From assembly GCF_012912105.1 (NCBI RefSeq), contig NZ_QMEA01000063.1, positions 1-64,000 on the forward strand: DNA of 64,000 nucleotides, read 5' to 3'. The stretch comes from Brasilonema sp. UFV-L1 (GTDB lineage Bacteria; Cyanobacteriota; Cyanobacteriia; Cyanobacteriales; Nostocaceae). The first letter of the stretch is position 1, and each line of letters starts with the position of its first letter. A program made the position numbers and the translations under genes. Of this stretch, positions 1-7,565 are shown one piece after another. The notes beneath the pieces are model-generated. The model worked only from the letters and a program-made list of their open reading frames with translations, was not told where the DNA came from and made no database searches.

Positions 1-171
1 GTATCCCTGACCAACCTACAAACACAAACCGGTCTCGCTTTAACCAGTCGTCGAGAACGTCAAACCACCCTCTTCTCGCGGGCGCGCGTCCAACTGCGAT
101 GGTCATTACAACAGATCTCCAAATTTTTATTATTACGGGTTTCCACTCACCATTTTAAAACCGACATTTGA
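1..171 (+). CDS. C-terminal end of an unidentified protein (5' truncated)
   Basis: Frame 1 is open from the first base to a TGA at 169-171, giving 56 residues that begin [18 protein letters not shown] and end in a basic, hydrophobic segment (residues ~38-56, [18 protein letters not shown]). The composition is protein-like, so I take it as the tail of a gene starting outside the window. I do not recognise the family. The 218 bp to the next gene are AT-rich and hold no other obvious gene. Confidence 0.45.
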   Translation, partial: VSLTNLQTQTGLALTSRRERQTTLFSRARVQLRWSLQQISKFLLLRVSTHHFKTDI

Positions 172-389
172 CTGCCTGCTTAAATGAGAGAGTGAACTGA
201 GTTGTCAATTGTAGTTTACAATTTTTTACCAACTCTAATCAAATTCTATACAAAGTTCTCAGATTTTTCCAGTGTATTTTTTCTTTTCTTAACCGAATTT
301 TAATTTTTTCTCGTCACCCACCTCCCCAGACTCCCCTCCACCACAAGCTAACGTTAGAATGAGTCGTGCAGTTCAATCTCATTCATGAA

Positions 390-662
390 ATGTTTACTAT
401 CGATTTAACCGTAAAGAACACAGCTTTCCCCATATCCATAGAACGTAAGACATCTGAGGATGCTGAGGCAGTTTATCAACTGATTGTGGCGGCGATGGAA
501 ACTGGCAGCCCTAACATTGTGGAACTCAAAAGCGAGGGGAAGACAGAAAAAAAAGTTGCTGTCCGCGCTAGTGAGATATCTGGAGTTCAACTGACTCAGA
601 AAGAGGGCGCAGCGGCTGCGGGTGGTAGACCACCTGGTTTCTTCGCTGTAGCAGCTGAGTAA
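390..662 (+). CDS. UPF0367 family protein
   Basis: Encodes about 90 residues starting MFTIDLTVKNTAFPISIERK and ending GRPPGFFAVAAE, which matches the small conserved cyanobacterial UPF0367 family in length and in its N- and C-terminal signatures. Function is unknown in the family. An upstream GTG at 366 would add eight residues, but family members start at the MxTIDL segment, so I chose the ATG at 390. The Gly/Ala-rich stretch GAAAAGGRPPG precedes the C-terminus. It lies 18 bp upstream of an ABC ATPase gene on the same strand, so the two are probably co-transcribed. Confidence 0.8.
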   Translation: MFTIDLTVKNTAFPISIERKTSEDAEAVYQLIVAAMETGSPNIVELKSEGKTEKKVAVRASEISGVQLTQKEGAAAAGGRPPGFFAVAAE

Positions 663-680
663 TCAGCTGGTAAGATACAC

Positions 681-1364
681 ATGGCGGAACTGGGCATAGA
701 AGTTAAAGATTTAAACTTTAGCTGGTCATCCGGAGAGAATGTGATTAAGTCTTGCTCTCTGGACATACCCAAGGGTGAATTTTGGATGCTCTTGGGTACA
801 AATGGCAGTGGCAAATCCACCTTACTCAGACTTTTAGCAGGGCTATTAACCCCTCAGTCTGGGGACATTCAACTTTTACACCCTGTGGGCTTTGTCTTTC
901 AAAATCCTGATCATCAACTCGTCATGCCAACAGTAGGTGCTGATGTGGCTTTTGGGCTGGTGGAAGAAAAACTTCCACCTGTTGCTGTGAAATCTCGCGT
1001 TCAGGAGGCGCTGGAGGCAGTCAATTTACTATCACTGCAAAAACGCCCGATTTATGCTTTGAGTGGTGGACAAAAACAACGGGTGGCGATCGCCGGCGCT
1101 TTAGCCCGTCGCTGTGAAGTCTTACTATTAGATGAACCTACTGCCTTACTTGATGCAGATAGCCAATTGGAACTAGTTGCTAGTGTCCGCCGCCTAGTCA
1201 AAAATCGTGGTATGACAGCTTTGTGGGTTACTCATCGCTTAGAGGAGTTAAATTACTGTGACGGCGCTTTGCTATTAGAAAAGGGTTCTTTATTAGATCA
1301 GGGTGAACCGCAGCGCCTCAAACAACGGCTGATGGAATTGCACGAAAAAACTCCTGAAACATAA
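681..1364 (+). CDS. ECF/cobalt-type ABC transporter ATP-binding protein
   Basis: A single 227-aa ABC ATPase. Walker A GTNGSGKS is at residues 39-46, the signature LSGGQKQR at 128-135, Walker B with catalytic Glu in LLLDEP at about 149-154, and the switch His at 186. The short length and the Q-loop context FQNPDHQLVMPTV resemble CbiO/EcfA ATPases of energy-coupling-factor importers (metal or vitamin uptake). It would act at the inner face of the plasma membrane with an EcfT-type partner, but no T or S component is nearby, so the substrate cannot be assigned. Follows the UPF0367 gene by 18 bp. Confidence 0.85.
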   Translation: MAELGIEVKDLNFSWSSGENVIKSCSLDIPKGEFWMLLGTNGSGKSTLLRLLAGLLTPQSGDIQLLHPVGFVFQNPDHQLVMPTVGADVAFGLVEEKLPPVAVKSRVQEALEAVNLLSLQKRPIYALSGGQKQRVAIAGALARRCEVLLLDEPTALLDADSQLELVASVRRLVKNRGMTALWVTHRLEELNYCDGALLLEKGSLLDQGEPQRLKQRLMELHEKTPET

Positions 1365-1679
1365 CAATCCAAGGGTGTAGGGGAAATTTTGCGAACGACA
1401 GGGGAGTTTTAAACTCCACTTAGGGTGCCATTCGGGCATATTTTCAACAATCAGTTATCAGTGAACAACTGATCACTGTTCACTGTGTACTGTTCCACTG
1501 TTTACCTGATTCGGAGAGAAGGCTCCCGCCATACTGTACTCAGTTGGCGGCAGTTGCGGACGACGGTCAAAACCGAGACGCACCTCAACCAATTTTCTGT
1601 GTAACAGAAACAGGGCGGGGTGCAGTCAAGGTTTTGACAATCTCTGTCTTCGCGGGAACAAGCAAGTTATTATCGCTGT
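1365..1679. other. Intergenic: short repeats before the TnpB element
   Basis: No gene. Just after the ATPase gene there is a near-perfect palindrome GGAGTTTTAAACTCC (about 1408-1423). It is followed by the cyanobacterial repeat type built on TTATCAGTGAACA and CTGTTCACTGTG (about 1450-1500), which recurs at 25.77, 46.69 and 55.78 kb. The rest is the left flank of the TnpB element. Confidence 0.5.
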
Positions 1680-1712
1680 CTTACCATACATAGATCGTGG
1701 TAAGATTGTCTG

Positions 1713-2982
1713 ATGATAGTATACGAAGCCAAGTTGGAAGGAACAGATGACCAGTATCGCAAGCTCGATGAAGCTTTGCGGACTGGTTTGTTTGTTCGTA
1801 ACGCTTGTCTTCGCTACTGGATGGACGGTCATGCCAAAACCAGAAATGACCTCTCGGCTTATTGCAAAGTTCTCTCTGACAATCCCGATTTCCCTTGGGT
1901 TAGGAAACTGAACTCGATGGCTCGTCAGGCTATGTCGGAAAGAACTTGGGCTGCGATATCTCGCTTTTTTGATAACTGTAAAGCGAAAAAACCAGGCAAA
2001 AAAGGCTACCCAAGATTTAAGCGTTTTCAGACCAACGTATCTGTGGAATATAAAACGACGGGATGGAAGGTCTCTGAAGATAGACGCTTTATCACTTTCA
2101 CCGATGGCTTTGAAGCTGGTCAGTTTAAGTTGTGGGGAACCCGTGACCTGCACTTTTATCAAATTTCGCAGATCAAGCGAGTCAGAGTTGTGCGTCGTGC
2201 AGATGGATATTATGCTCAATTTTGTATTGACCATGACCGCAGAGAAAAACGGGAGCCTACTTTTAAGACTGTTGGCGTAGATGTTGGACTAAACCATTTC
2301 TACACCGACTCTGAAGGGCTAACAGTTGCGAACCCGCGTCATCTCCGTAAAAGTGAGAAGTCGTTGAAACGGTTGCAACGTCGTTTGTCTAAGACTCAAA
2401 AAGGTTCTAAAAATAGAGCTAGGTTTAGAAACAAACTGGCTCGTAAACACCTCAAGGTAAGTCGCCAGCGTAAAGACTTTGCTGTCAAGACGGCAAGGTG
2501 CGTAGTGATGTCTAACGACCTCGTGGCGTATGTTAGCGAAGCGGCGCGTCAGCGCGGACTTGAAGGTGCGGAATATGGTGAGGAACAGACATCTCGCCAA
2601 ATCCATCTCTGATGCAGCGTGGACTCAGTTCCGTACATGGGTTGAGTACTTTGGTAAGGTATTTGGTGTAGTCACGGTTGCCGTTGCACCTCACTATACG
2701 AGCCAAAATTGCTCCAACTGCGGGAAGTTTGTCAAGAAGTCTTTGAGTACTAGGACGCATACTTGTCACCATTGCGGACATATCCAAGATAGAGACTGGA
2801 ACGCTGCACGAAACATACTAGAAAAAGCATTAAGTACGGTGGGTCACATCGGAACTAACGCCTCTGGAGAGACTGACCAATACTTGGGTGATGCAAATCC
2901 TCCAAGCAAGTCAACTCGTGGAAAGAGGAAATCCAAAGAGCAATCCTTGGAATCCCCCGCTATACTCGGTACTCCGAGTTAG
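1713..2982 (+). pseudogene. tnpB: tnpB, RNA-guided nuclease/accessory protein of IS605 family, frameshifted
   Basis: Two overlapping frames (1713-2612 and 2530-2982) together give a full TnpB. The first carries the N-terminal HTH/OrfB region and the RuvC-I Asp in VGVDVGLNHFY. The second carries DLKVRNMV, the zinc finger CSNC...CHHC and RuvC-III RDWNAARN. The break is an insertion of 25 nt (net +22) at 2532-2556, exactly where intact homologues read VAYEDLKV. The RuvC-II glutamate codon is lost and the frame shifts. The protein is therefore almost certainly inactive. The DNA between the frames is otherwise unscathed, suggesting recent inactivation. Confidence 0.85.
2532..2556. repeat. Short dispersed GC-rich repeat inserted in tnpB
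   Basis: The 25 nt starting GTTAGCGAAGCGGCGCG, between TAT (Tyr) and GAC (Asp) of tnpB, have no counterpart in TnpB proteins. They have the style of the short repeats seen elsewhere in this window (for example GTTAGCGCAGCG at about 8720, and several at 48.58, 53.0 and 61.19 kb). It is net +22 nt, so it changes frame. Confidence 0.65.
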
Positions 2983-2985
2983 CGG
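2957..2985 (+). other. Right-end hairpin of the TnpB element (presumed omega-RNA scaffold 3' part)
   Basis: CCGCTA...TAGCGG flanks an inner ACTCGG/CCGAGT stem, overlapping the tnpB stop codon. In IS200/IS605 elements the guide (omega) RNA runs through the 3' end of tnpB and ends at the right tip. This structure and the following GTGGGAGGATGTCAA fit that. RNA production is inferred, not seen. Confidence 0.45.
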
Positions 2986-3132
2986 TGGGAGGATGTCAAT
3001 GATTTCATCAATTTCTCGCTACGCCCTTATATGTACTTTTCTTTTTGTAACATAGTGTTACAACCAATGCTTCATTTACTATAAATCATATGAATGAATT
3101 TTGTTAACTCTAGAAAATTGTGATTCAAAACC

Positions 3133-3681
3133 ATGCCCCCTTCCTTACCCCGAGCCGTCTTGCTTGTGGACGGCTACAATATCATAGGCGCTTGGTCCTG
3201 CTTAAAAAGAACCCGTGATACTGCTGGATTAGAGGCAGCACGTTGCGAGTTGATTGAAGCTTTAACGAGCTACACTGCGTTTCAAGGTTATGAGACTCAA
3301 ATTGTATTTGACGCTCAATATCAAAACACCTGTAGCAACAGAGAAATTATCACAGAGCTTCTATCGGTTCATTATACAGAGTTCGGGCAGACCGCAGACA
3401 CTTACATTGAAAAAGTTTGTGCGTCTTTACGCTCCTCACTAGCCCAATCTCTTATTTCTCGCATGATTGTTGCCACATCAGACAGGGCACAGCAGTTGAT
3501 GGTACTGGGGTATGGGGCTGAATGGATGTCAGCACAGCAACTGTGTTACGAGGTACAAGCCAGTGTTTGTCGGGTGCGGCAAAAGTATAAACAACGAAAA
3601 CAGTCTAACACAAGGTTTTTAGCGAATTCTATCGACGCCAAGGCACGTCAGCGTTTAGCCCAATTGCGGATGGGATTATAG
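3133..3681 (+). CDS. NYN domain protein (YacP/Rae1-like RNase)
   Basis: A 182-aa protein matching the bacterial NYN (YacP, DUF901) family. The N-terminal strand LLVDGYNIIGAW (residues ~10-21) carries the conserved metal-binding Asp and the Asn of the NYN motif. IVFDAQY near residue 60 and MIVATSDRAQQ near residue 115 supply the further conserved acidic positions of the PIN-like fold. Rae1/YacP proteins are ribosome-associated endoribonucleases, so a role in RNA or mRNA turnover in the cytosol is likely. The C-terminal 40 residues are basic. It stands alone, with 150 bp upstream separating it from the IS remnant. Confidence 0.8.
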   Translation: MPPSLPRAVLLVDGYNIIGAWSCLKRTRDTAGLEAARCELIEALTSYTAFQGYETQIVFDAQYQNTCSNREIITELLSVHYTEFGQTADTYIEKVCASLRSSLAQSLISRMIVATSDRAQQLMVLGYGAEWMSAQQLCYEVQASVCRVRQKYKQRKQSNTRFLANSIDAKARQRLAQLRMGL

Positions 3682-3794
3682 TATTAAGTTTTGAGCGTCT
3701 TGAGGCAGCCCTGCGTCGCTGAGCCATTAGCACTGCAATTATTCGTAAAATTCTTTTTCTCCTACTTTTTCTCTCCCAGCTTCTGTGCGCGGGC

Positions 3795-3962
3795 GAGTGT
3801 TTAAGACTCATCGTCGAGTGTTTAAGACTCATCGTCGAGTGTTTAAGACTCGCGTGAGAGTGTTTAAGACTCATCGTCGAGTGTTTAAGACTCGCGTGAG
3901 AGTGTTTAAGACTCATCGTCGAGTGTTTAAGACTCGCGTGAGAGTCCCAAGACTTGCAAATA
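3795..3962. repeat. 21-bp tandem repeat, seven units plus a degenerate eighth
   Basis: Units begin at 3795, 3816, 3837, 3858, 3879, 3900 and 3921, each GAGTGTTTAAGACTC plus a 6-nt linker. A worn unit starts at 3942. Linkers are of two kinds, ATCGTC (A) and GCGTGA (B), in order A A B A B A B, so part of it is a 42-bp higher-order repeat. Each core is a small imperfect palindrome (GAGT...ACTC). Both strands read through as heptapeptide repeats, but nothing suggests translation. It is followed by CAAAAATTTTTC repeated twice at about 3974-3998. Confidence 0.9.
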
Positions 3963-4059
3963 CTACTGTTTCGCGTCTCCCCAAAAATTTTTCCAAAAAT
4001 TTTTCCAAAAGTACTTGCCAAATCCTTACTCTTAAGACTACTATAAGTAATCGCAGCGT

Positions 4060-4131
4060 TCCTCAGTAGCTCAGTGGTAGAGCGGTCGGCTGTTAACCGA
4101 TTGGTCGCAGGTTCGAATCCTGCCTGGGGAG
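4060..4131 (+). tRNA. tRNA-Asn (GTT)
   Basis: A 72-nt cloverleaf. Acceptor arm TCCTCAG pairs with CTGGGGA, with discriminator G at 4131. The D arm is GCTCAGTGGTAGAGC. The anticodon stem GTCGG/CCGAT encloses loop CTGTTAA with anticodon GTT at 4092-4094, and the T arm is GCAGGTTCGAATCCTGC. No CCA is encoded, as usual in cyanobacteria. Confidence 0.97.
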
Positions 4132-4320
4132 TTAAATAAAGGATAAAAAACAAACTATCCAAAAAACAACACAAATCTCACTGTAGACAATTTTGTGTTG
4201 GACTTTTGCCATTCCTAACGAGTTCAAACAAGTTAAGTTGTTTTTCAATTCTGTTAAGATAGGTTAAGTAAGAGGAGTCGGAACTCTGGTTGAGAGCTAA
4301 GATTCACGGATAGATATTTT

Positions 4321-4938
4321 ATGATAAACAATAAATCCATCCTACCTGTACCGCCCTATACAGCGTTAATTTTCGATTGTGACGGTACCTTGGCAGATAC
4401 CATACTTCTTCATTTTCAAACATGGGCGTCAGCTATGCGTCCTTTTGGGTTCGAGTTGACAAAAGAATGGTTCTATGAGCAAACTGGTTTATCTGCAACG
4501 GAACTCATCAAGACGATCAACGATACATTCAGCTATAAACTTGACCCAATATTAGTTACTAACAGTAAGGAAAAACTGTACAGAGAATTAATACATACAG
4601 TTAAAGAAATCCAAGCAGTAACGGATATTGTGCGAACACACCACAGAAAAATTCCAATGGCAGTTGCTTCAGGTAGCAACCGTTCTATAGTTGAAGCAAC
4701 ACTGAATGTCATTGGTTTGCTTACTTTCTTCGAGACAGTCGTAACCATAGATGATGTGGGACGAGGAAAACCATCTCCTGATATTTTTCTACTGGCTGCT
4801 GAGCGTTTGAAAGTTTCACCAGAAGATTGTATTATTTACGAGGATAGTAATGGGGGGTTAGAAGCTGCTCGTCGTGCCCGAATGCGTGCAATTGACATAC
4901 GTGTTCTTTGGAATTCTTCTACTCTTGCCAGTTCGTAG
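4321..4938 (+). CDS. HAD-superfamily phosphatase (beta-phosphoglucomutase-like)
   Basis: A 205-aa HAD hydrolase, subfamily I cap. Motif I FDCDGT is at residues 18-23 (nucleophile Asp19, acid/base Asp21), followed by a helical cap. Motif II is VASGSN, with the Ser near residue 118. Motif III Lys lies in GRGKPSP, and motif IV in IIYEDSNGGLEAA. This architecture is shared by beta-phosphoglucomutases and sugar-phosphate phosphatases such as YniC, so the exact substrate is open. The last 20 bp overlap tail-to-tail with glpK on the other strand, so the terminal residues may be replaced sequence. Upstream 190 bp contains no other gene. Confidence 0.85.
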   Translation: MINNKSILPVPPYTALIFDCDGTLADTILLHFQTWASAMRPFGFELTKEWFYEQTGLSATELIKTINDTFSYKLDPILVTNSKEKLYRELIHTVKEIQAVTDIVRTHHRKIPMAVASGSNRSIVEATLNVIGLLTFFETVVTIDDVGRGKPSPDIFLLAAERLKVSPEDCIIYEDSNGGLEAARRARMRAIDIRVLWNSSTLASS

Positions 4939-6430
4939 CCCAATGCTTAGCGCGTTCAACAGCCTTTTGCCAAGTCGCGAAGTTTTCCAAAGCTTGATTT
5001 CTTCCAACACCGGGGACAAACACGCGGTCAATCTGTCGTTGCTGCACTAGCACCTCATCATTATCCCAAAATCCAGCAACAAGACCTGCCGCAAACGCGA
5101 CACCTTGCGCTGTCATTTCGCGGATTGTAGGACGTTCAACTGGTATCCCTAACACATCTGCTTGGAATTGCATGAGAAAGTTGTTCTCACAAGCACCACC
5201 GTCCACGCTGAGTCGTTCTATAGAAATAGTATTGGATGCTTGAATTGCCTGCACAACTTCCTGAACCTGGTAAGCTAATGCCTCCAGTACAGCACGTATC
5301 AAATGCTCGCGTTGTACCATTGCGGTAATACCAAAAAATGCTCCTCTAGCACTCATATCCCAATGAGGCGCACCCAGCCCACTAAATGCAGGTACAAAGT
5401 AAACTCCAGCATTATCTGTGACTCGATTTGCTAGGACTTCAGTTTCAGCAGCAGTTGTGATGATTTCAAGGCGATCGCGCAACCATTTAATACAAGCTCC
5501 ACTAGTGAATATACTACCTTCTAAGGCATAGCTCACATCTAAAGTTCCGCTTGCGTTTGCTTGAGTCCATGCTAAAGTACTCAAAAGTTGATGCTGGGAG
5601 CGCACGATTTGAGAACCAGTGTGAGCAACTAAAAAGCTTCCAGTGCCATAGGTACATTTCATCAATCCGGGAGAATGACAGCCATGTCCAAACAAAGCTG
5701 CTTGTTGGTCTCCTAAAATGGCAGTGATGGGAATTTCAACACCTAACAAGCTAGCATTGGTGACTCCAAATATTCCCAAGCTAGGCTGAATTTGGGGCAG
5801 GATATGAGCAGGTATCTTAAACAGACTCAGCAGTGTCTCATCCCACTCACAACTTCCCAGATTCATCAGCATTGTGCGGCTGGCGTTGCTGTGATCAGTG
5901 GCGTACACTTTTCCACCCGTTAAGTTCCACAGTACCCAGGTATCAATTGTCCCAGCTAAGATATTTTTGATATCAACGCCTGCAAGATGTTCTAAGAGCC
6001 ATGACAGCTTTGTCGCTGAAAAATAAGCATCAACAATCAGTCCTGTGCGATCATAGATTTGATGAGCATATCCTTGCTCTTGTAATTGATGGCATAGAGG
6101 AGCAGTGCGTCGGTCTTGCCAGACAATCGCTTTATGGAGAGGTTGTCCTGTTATTTTATCCCAAATTAAGCAAGTTTCTCGCTGCACCGTCAGCCCAATA
6201 GCGACAATTTCATGAGGAGCAATCTGGGCATTTTGAATTGCAGTTTGCAAACTGCTGCAGGTTGCTTGCCAAATTTCCACAGGGTCATGTTCCAACCATC
6301 CAGGCTGAGGATAGTACTGTGTCAATTCTTGATATGCCTGACCAACAATCTTACCATCTGCGTTAAACACAAAGGCACGGTTACCTGTTGTACCCAAATC
6401 CAATGCTAGGATGTAGCCCGATTTTTGCAT
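4919..6430 (-). CDS. glpK: Glycerol kinase
   Basis: A 503-aa FGGY-family kinase, normal length for GlpK. It phosphorylates glycerol to sn-glycerol-3-phosphate with ATP in the cytosol. The N-terminal phosphate loop is ALDLGTTGNRAFVF. The substrate region includes TVQRETCLIWDK and IVWQDRRT, and the C-terminal lobe has GILGDQQAALFG-like, YGTGSFLVAHT and LSVDGGACENNFLMQ segments. Residue 15 of GlpK is usually Ser (GTTSSR), here GTTGNR. No glycerol facilitator or dehydrogenase gene is adjacent. Its 3' end overlaps the HAD phosphatase gene by 20 bp, a convergent arrangement. Confidence 0.95.
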   Translation of the reverse strand: MQKSGYILALDLGTTGNRAFVFNADGKIVGQAYQELTQYYPQPGWLEHDPVEIWQATCSSLQTAIQNAQIAPHEIVAIGLTVQRETCLIWDKITGQPLHKAIVWQDRRTAPLCHQLQEQGYAHQIYDRTGLIVDAYFSATKLSWLLEHLAGVDIKNILAGTIDTWVLWNLTGGKVYATDHSNASRTMLMNLGSCEWDETLLSLFKIPAHILPQIQPSLGIFGVTNASLLGVEIPITAILGDQQAALFGHGCHSPGLMKCTYGTGSFLVAHTGSQIVRSQHQLLSTLAWTQANASGTLDVSYALEGSIFTSGACIKWLRDRLEIITTAAETEVLANRVTDNAGVYFVPAFSGLGAPHWDMSARGAFFGITAMVQREHLIRAVLEALAYQVQEVVQAIQASNTISIERLSVDGGACENNFLMQFQADVLGIPVERPTIREMTAQGVAFAAGLVAGFWDNDEVLVQQRQIDRVFVPGVGRNQALENFATWQKAVERAKHWATNWQE

Positions 6431-6740
6431 ATAATCTTAAGATAATATTCCTGTGATAATAACTTAAACTCACGAGTGATACCGATTCTCTATAAACTTG
6501 CACTAAATAATTAAATCTCTCTTGTTGCTCTTTTCTTGGCGTTCTTGGCGTTCTTGGCTGTACCCTGCGGGAAGCCGCTGCGCGTCTACGTTTTAAAAAT
6601 AAAGTGCATCTTCATGGAGAATTGGTATAACAACAAAGCTCCAGGGCGTAATGCACAAGGAGCTTCTGTATCAGTCTTGAAGGATGATTTTGCTTATCTT
6701 TCCCGACTGTTCCTATATTTAGGTTTATTTACCTTTCACC
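6431..6740. other. Intergenic: 9-bp tandem repeat and a dispersed repeat
   Basis: No convincing gene. It holds three copies of CTTGGCGTT/CTTGGC at about 6534-6557. These run straight into the short dispersed repeat CCCTGCGGGAAGCCGCTGCG (about 6561-6580), which is also inside the MITE at 11.7 kb. An open frame at 6536-6763 is built from these repeats and lacks protein character. Confidence 0.5.
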
Positions 6741-7037
6741 TTATGGTGTTTTTGTGGGTGTAGGTGTAGGTGAACCTAAAGGTGTAGGCGAGTTTGTGGG
6801 TTTTGGTGCCCCTGTGGTGGGAGATTTTTTAGTTGTTCCTCTGGTGCCAGATTTTGGTGTGTTTGTGGGGGCAGGTTTTGTGGTAGCAGGTTTAGCTGTA
6901 CCTGTTGGTGTGGGAGTAGCTGTACCCGTTGGTTTGGGTGTTTGTGCTTCAACTATTGATGGAAAGGTGGCAACAGGTGTGGCGATCGCCACACCAAAAA
7001 CAAGGGAGATTGCTATGGACTTAACAAGCTTACTCAT
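6741..7037 (-). CDS. Small secreted Thr/Pro-rich protein
   Basis: 98 residues. An N-terminal signal peptide MSKLVKSIAISLVFGVAIAT is followed by a likely cleavage after VEA (residue ~31). The mature part is almost entirely Thr, Pro, Lys, Gly and Ser with TPTPTGT-like repeats. An AGGAG ribosome site lies 11 nt before the ATG, supporting translation. It has no enzyme motif. It is likely an exported, disordered, surface or sheath-associated peptide. The low-complexity coding DNA (GGTGT repeats on the + strand) also opens a frame on the opposite strand, which I regard as a shadow. Confidence 0.65.
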   Translation of the reverse strand: MSKLVKSIAISLVFGVAIATPVATFPSIVEAQTPKPTGTATPTPTGTAKPATTKPAPTNTPKSGTRGTTKKSPTTGAPKPTNSPTPLGSPTPTPTKTP

Positions 7038-7458
7038 CTTTACTAATCACTCCTCTTAACACTCTTGGTAAGTACTTATTACCAATTTTATCTCCCATGT
7101 CGTCATAAGAAACTAGTGTTACGATACCTTTTCAAGGTAACGTAAGGTAATCTCATAAATCCTTTTCTACTGATAACTAACTGAATAAGTAAGTCGCTCA
7201 AAATCAATACTGGCCGTTAAGACAGCAAAAATAAAGAAATTTCAAAATCTTAATTTTTCTGAAGATGCTTGTGTTTATTCATGCTTTTCTACTTATTACT
7301 ATTTCCTTTTCATTATTTAATAAGTAGCTGTTTCAAACATGGTGTATATTTCCAAAAACTTAACAGTAGAAAAACAAGTCAGATTTGCCCTAACTATGCT
7401 AGTGATACGGGTAAAGTCTGTCCTCCGGACTTACGCCACAGGCATAAGGGTTAACAAG
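7038..7458. other. Intergenic, no gene recognised
   Basis: AT-rich leader of the secreted-peptide gene, then sequence without a supported gene. A short palindrome AGTCTGTCCTCCGGACTT (about 7416-7433) of the dispersed-repeat type precedes the IS605-like right end described next. An open frame at 7269-7454 has no recognisable protein features. Confidence 0.45.
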
Positions 7459-7547
7459 AATCCCACGGCTTTAAATGAAAACGTTAGGGCAAGAAGCCGT
7501 GCCGTAGGCAGCTAACGCCGTGTTTTCACGCGCCGTGGGAGTGTCAA
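7459..7547. mobile_element. Probable IS200/IS605-type right-end remnant
   Basis: AATCCCACGGC ... GCCGTGGGAGTGTCAA has the same plan as the right tip of the TnpB element at 2951-2999 (AATCCC, hairpin, GTGGGAG, GTCAA). CCCACGGC (7462-7469) pairs with GCCGTGGG (7532-7539) and TGAAAAC (7476-7482) with GTTTTCA (7522-7528). The loop is swollen by a further GC-rich repeat. No tnpB coding sequence remains. It lies 19 bp downstream of the gene ending at 7566. Confidence 0.4.
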
Positions 7548-7565
7548 AAGGGTACCTTTTTGCAA

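Larger units (their letters stand above)
1680..2999 (+). mobile_element. IS200/IS605-type element carrying only tnpB (decayed)
   Basis: A lone tnpB with subterminal hairpins typical of IS605-group ends. On the left, CTTACCA/TGGTAAG (1680-1704) lies just before the gene. On the right, an imperfect hairpin at 2957-2985 is followed by GTGGGAGGATGTCAA, which resembles right ends of cyanobacterial IS605-type elements. There are no terminal inverted repeats or target duplication, as expected for this family. No tnpA is present, so movement would need a Y1 transposase in trans. Exact tips are inferred: I placed the right end at the TCAA (2996-2999). Confidence 0.7.

Noticed and set aside
1626-2234. 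202-codon minus-strand frame
   Set aside because: Shadow of tnpB, which is clearly the coding strand.
3795-3962. 21-bp repeat as a CRISPR array
   Set aside because: Linkers are only 6 nt of two kinds; no spacers.
3785-4069. Open frame encoding RVFKTHR heptapeptide repeats (and its mirror frame at 3629-4174)
   Set aside because: Both frames are by-products of the 21-bp tandem repeat and run into tRNA-Asn; no ribosome site or non-repeat protein part.
6754-7059. Gly/Val-rich plus-strand frame opposite the secreted Thr/Pro-rich gene
   Set aside because: It mirrors low-complexity coding DNA; the minus strand has the signal peptide and the AGGAG site.
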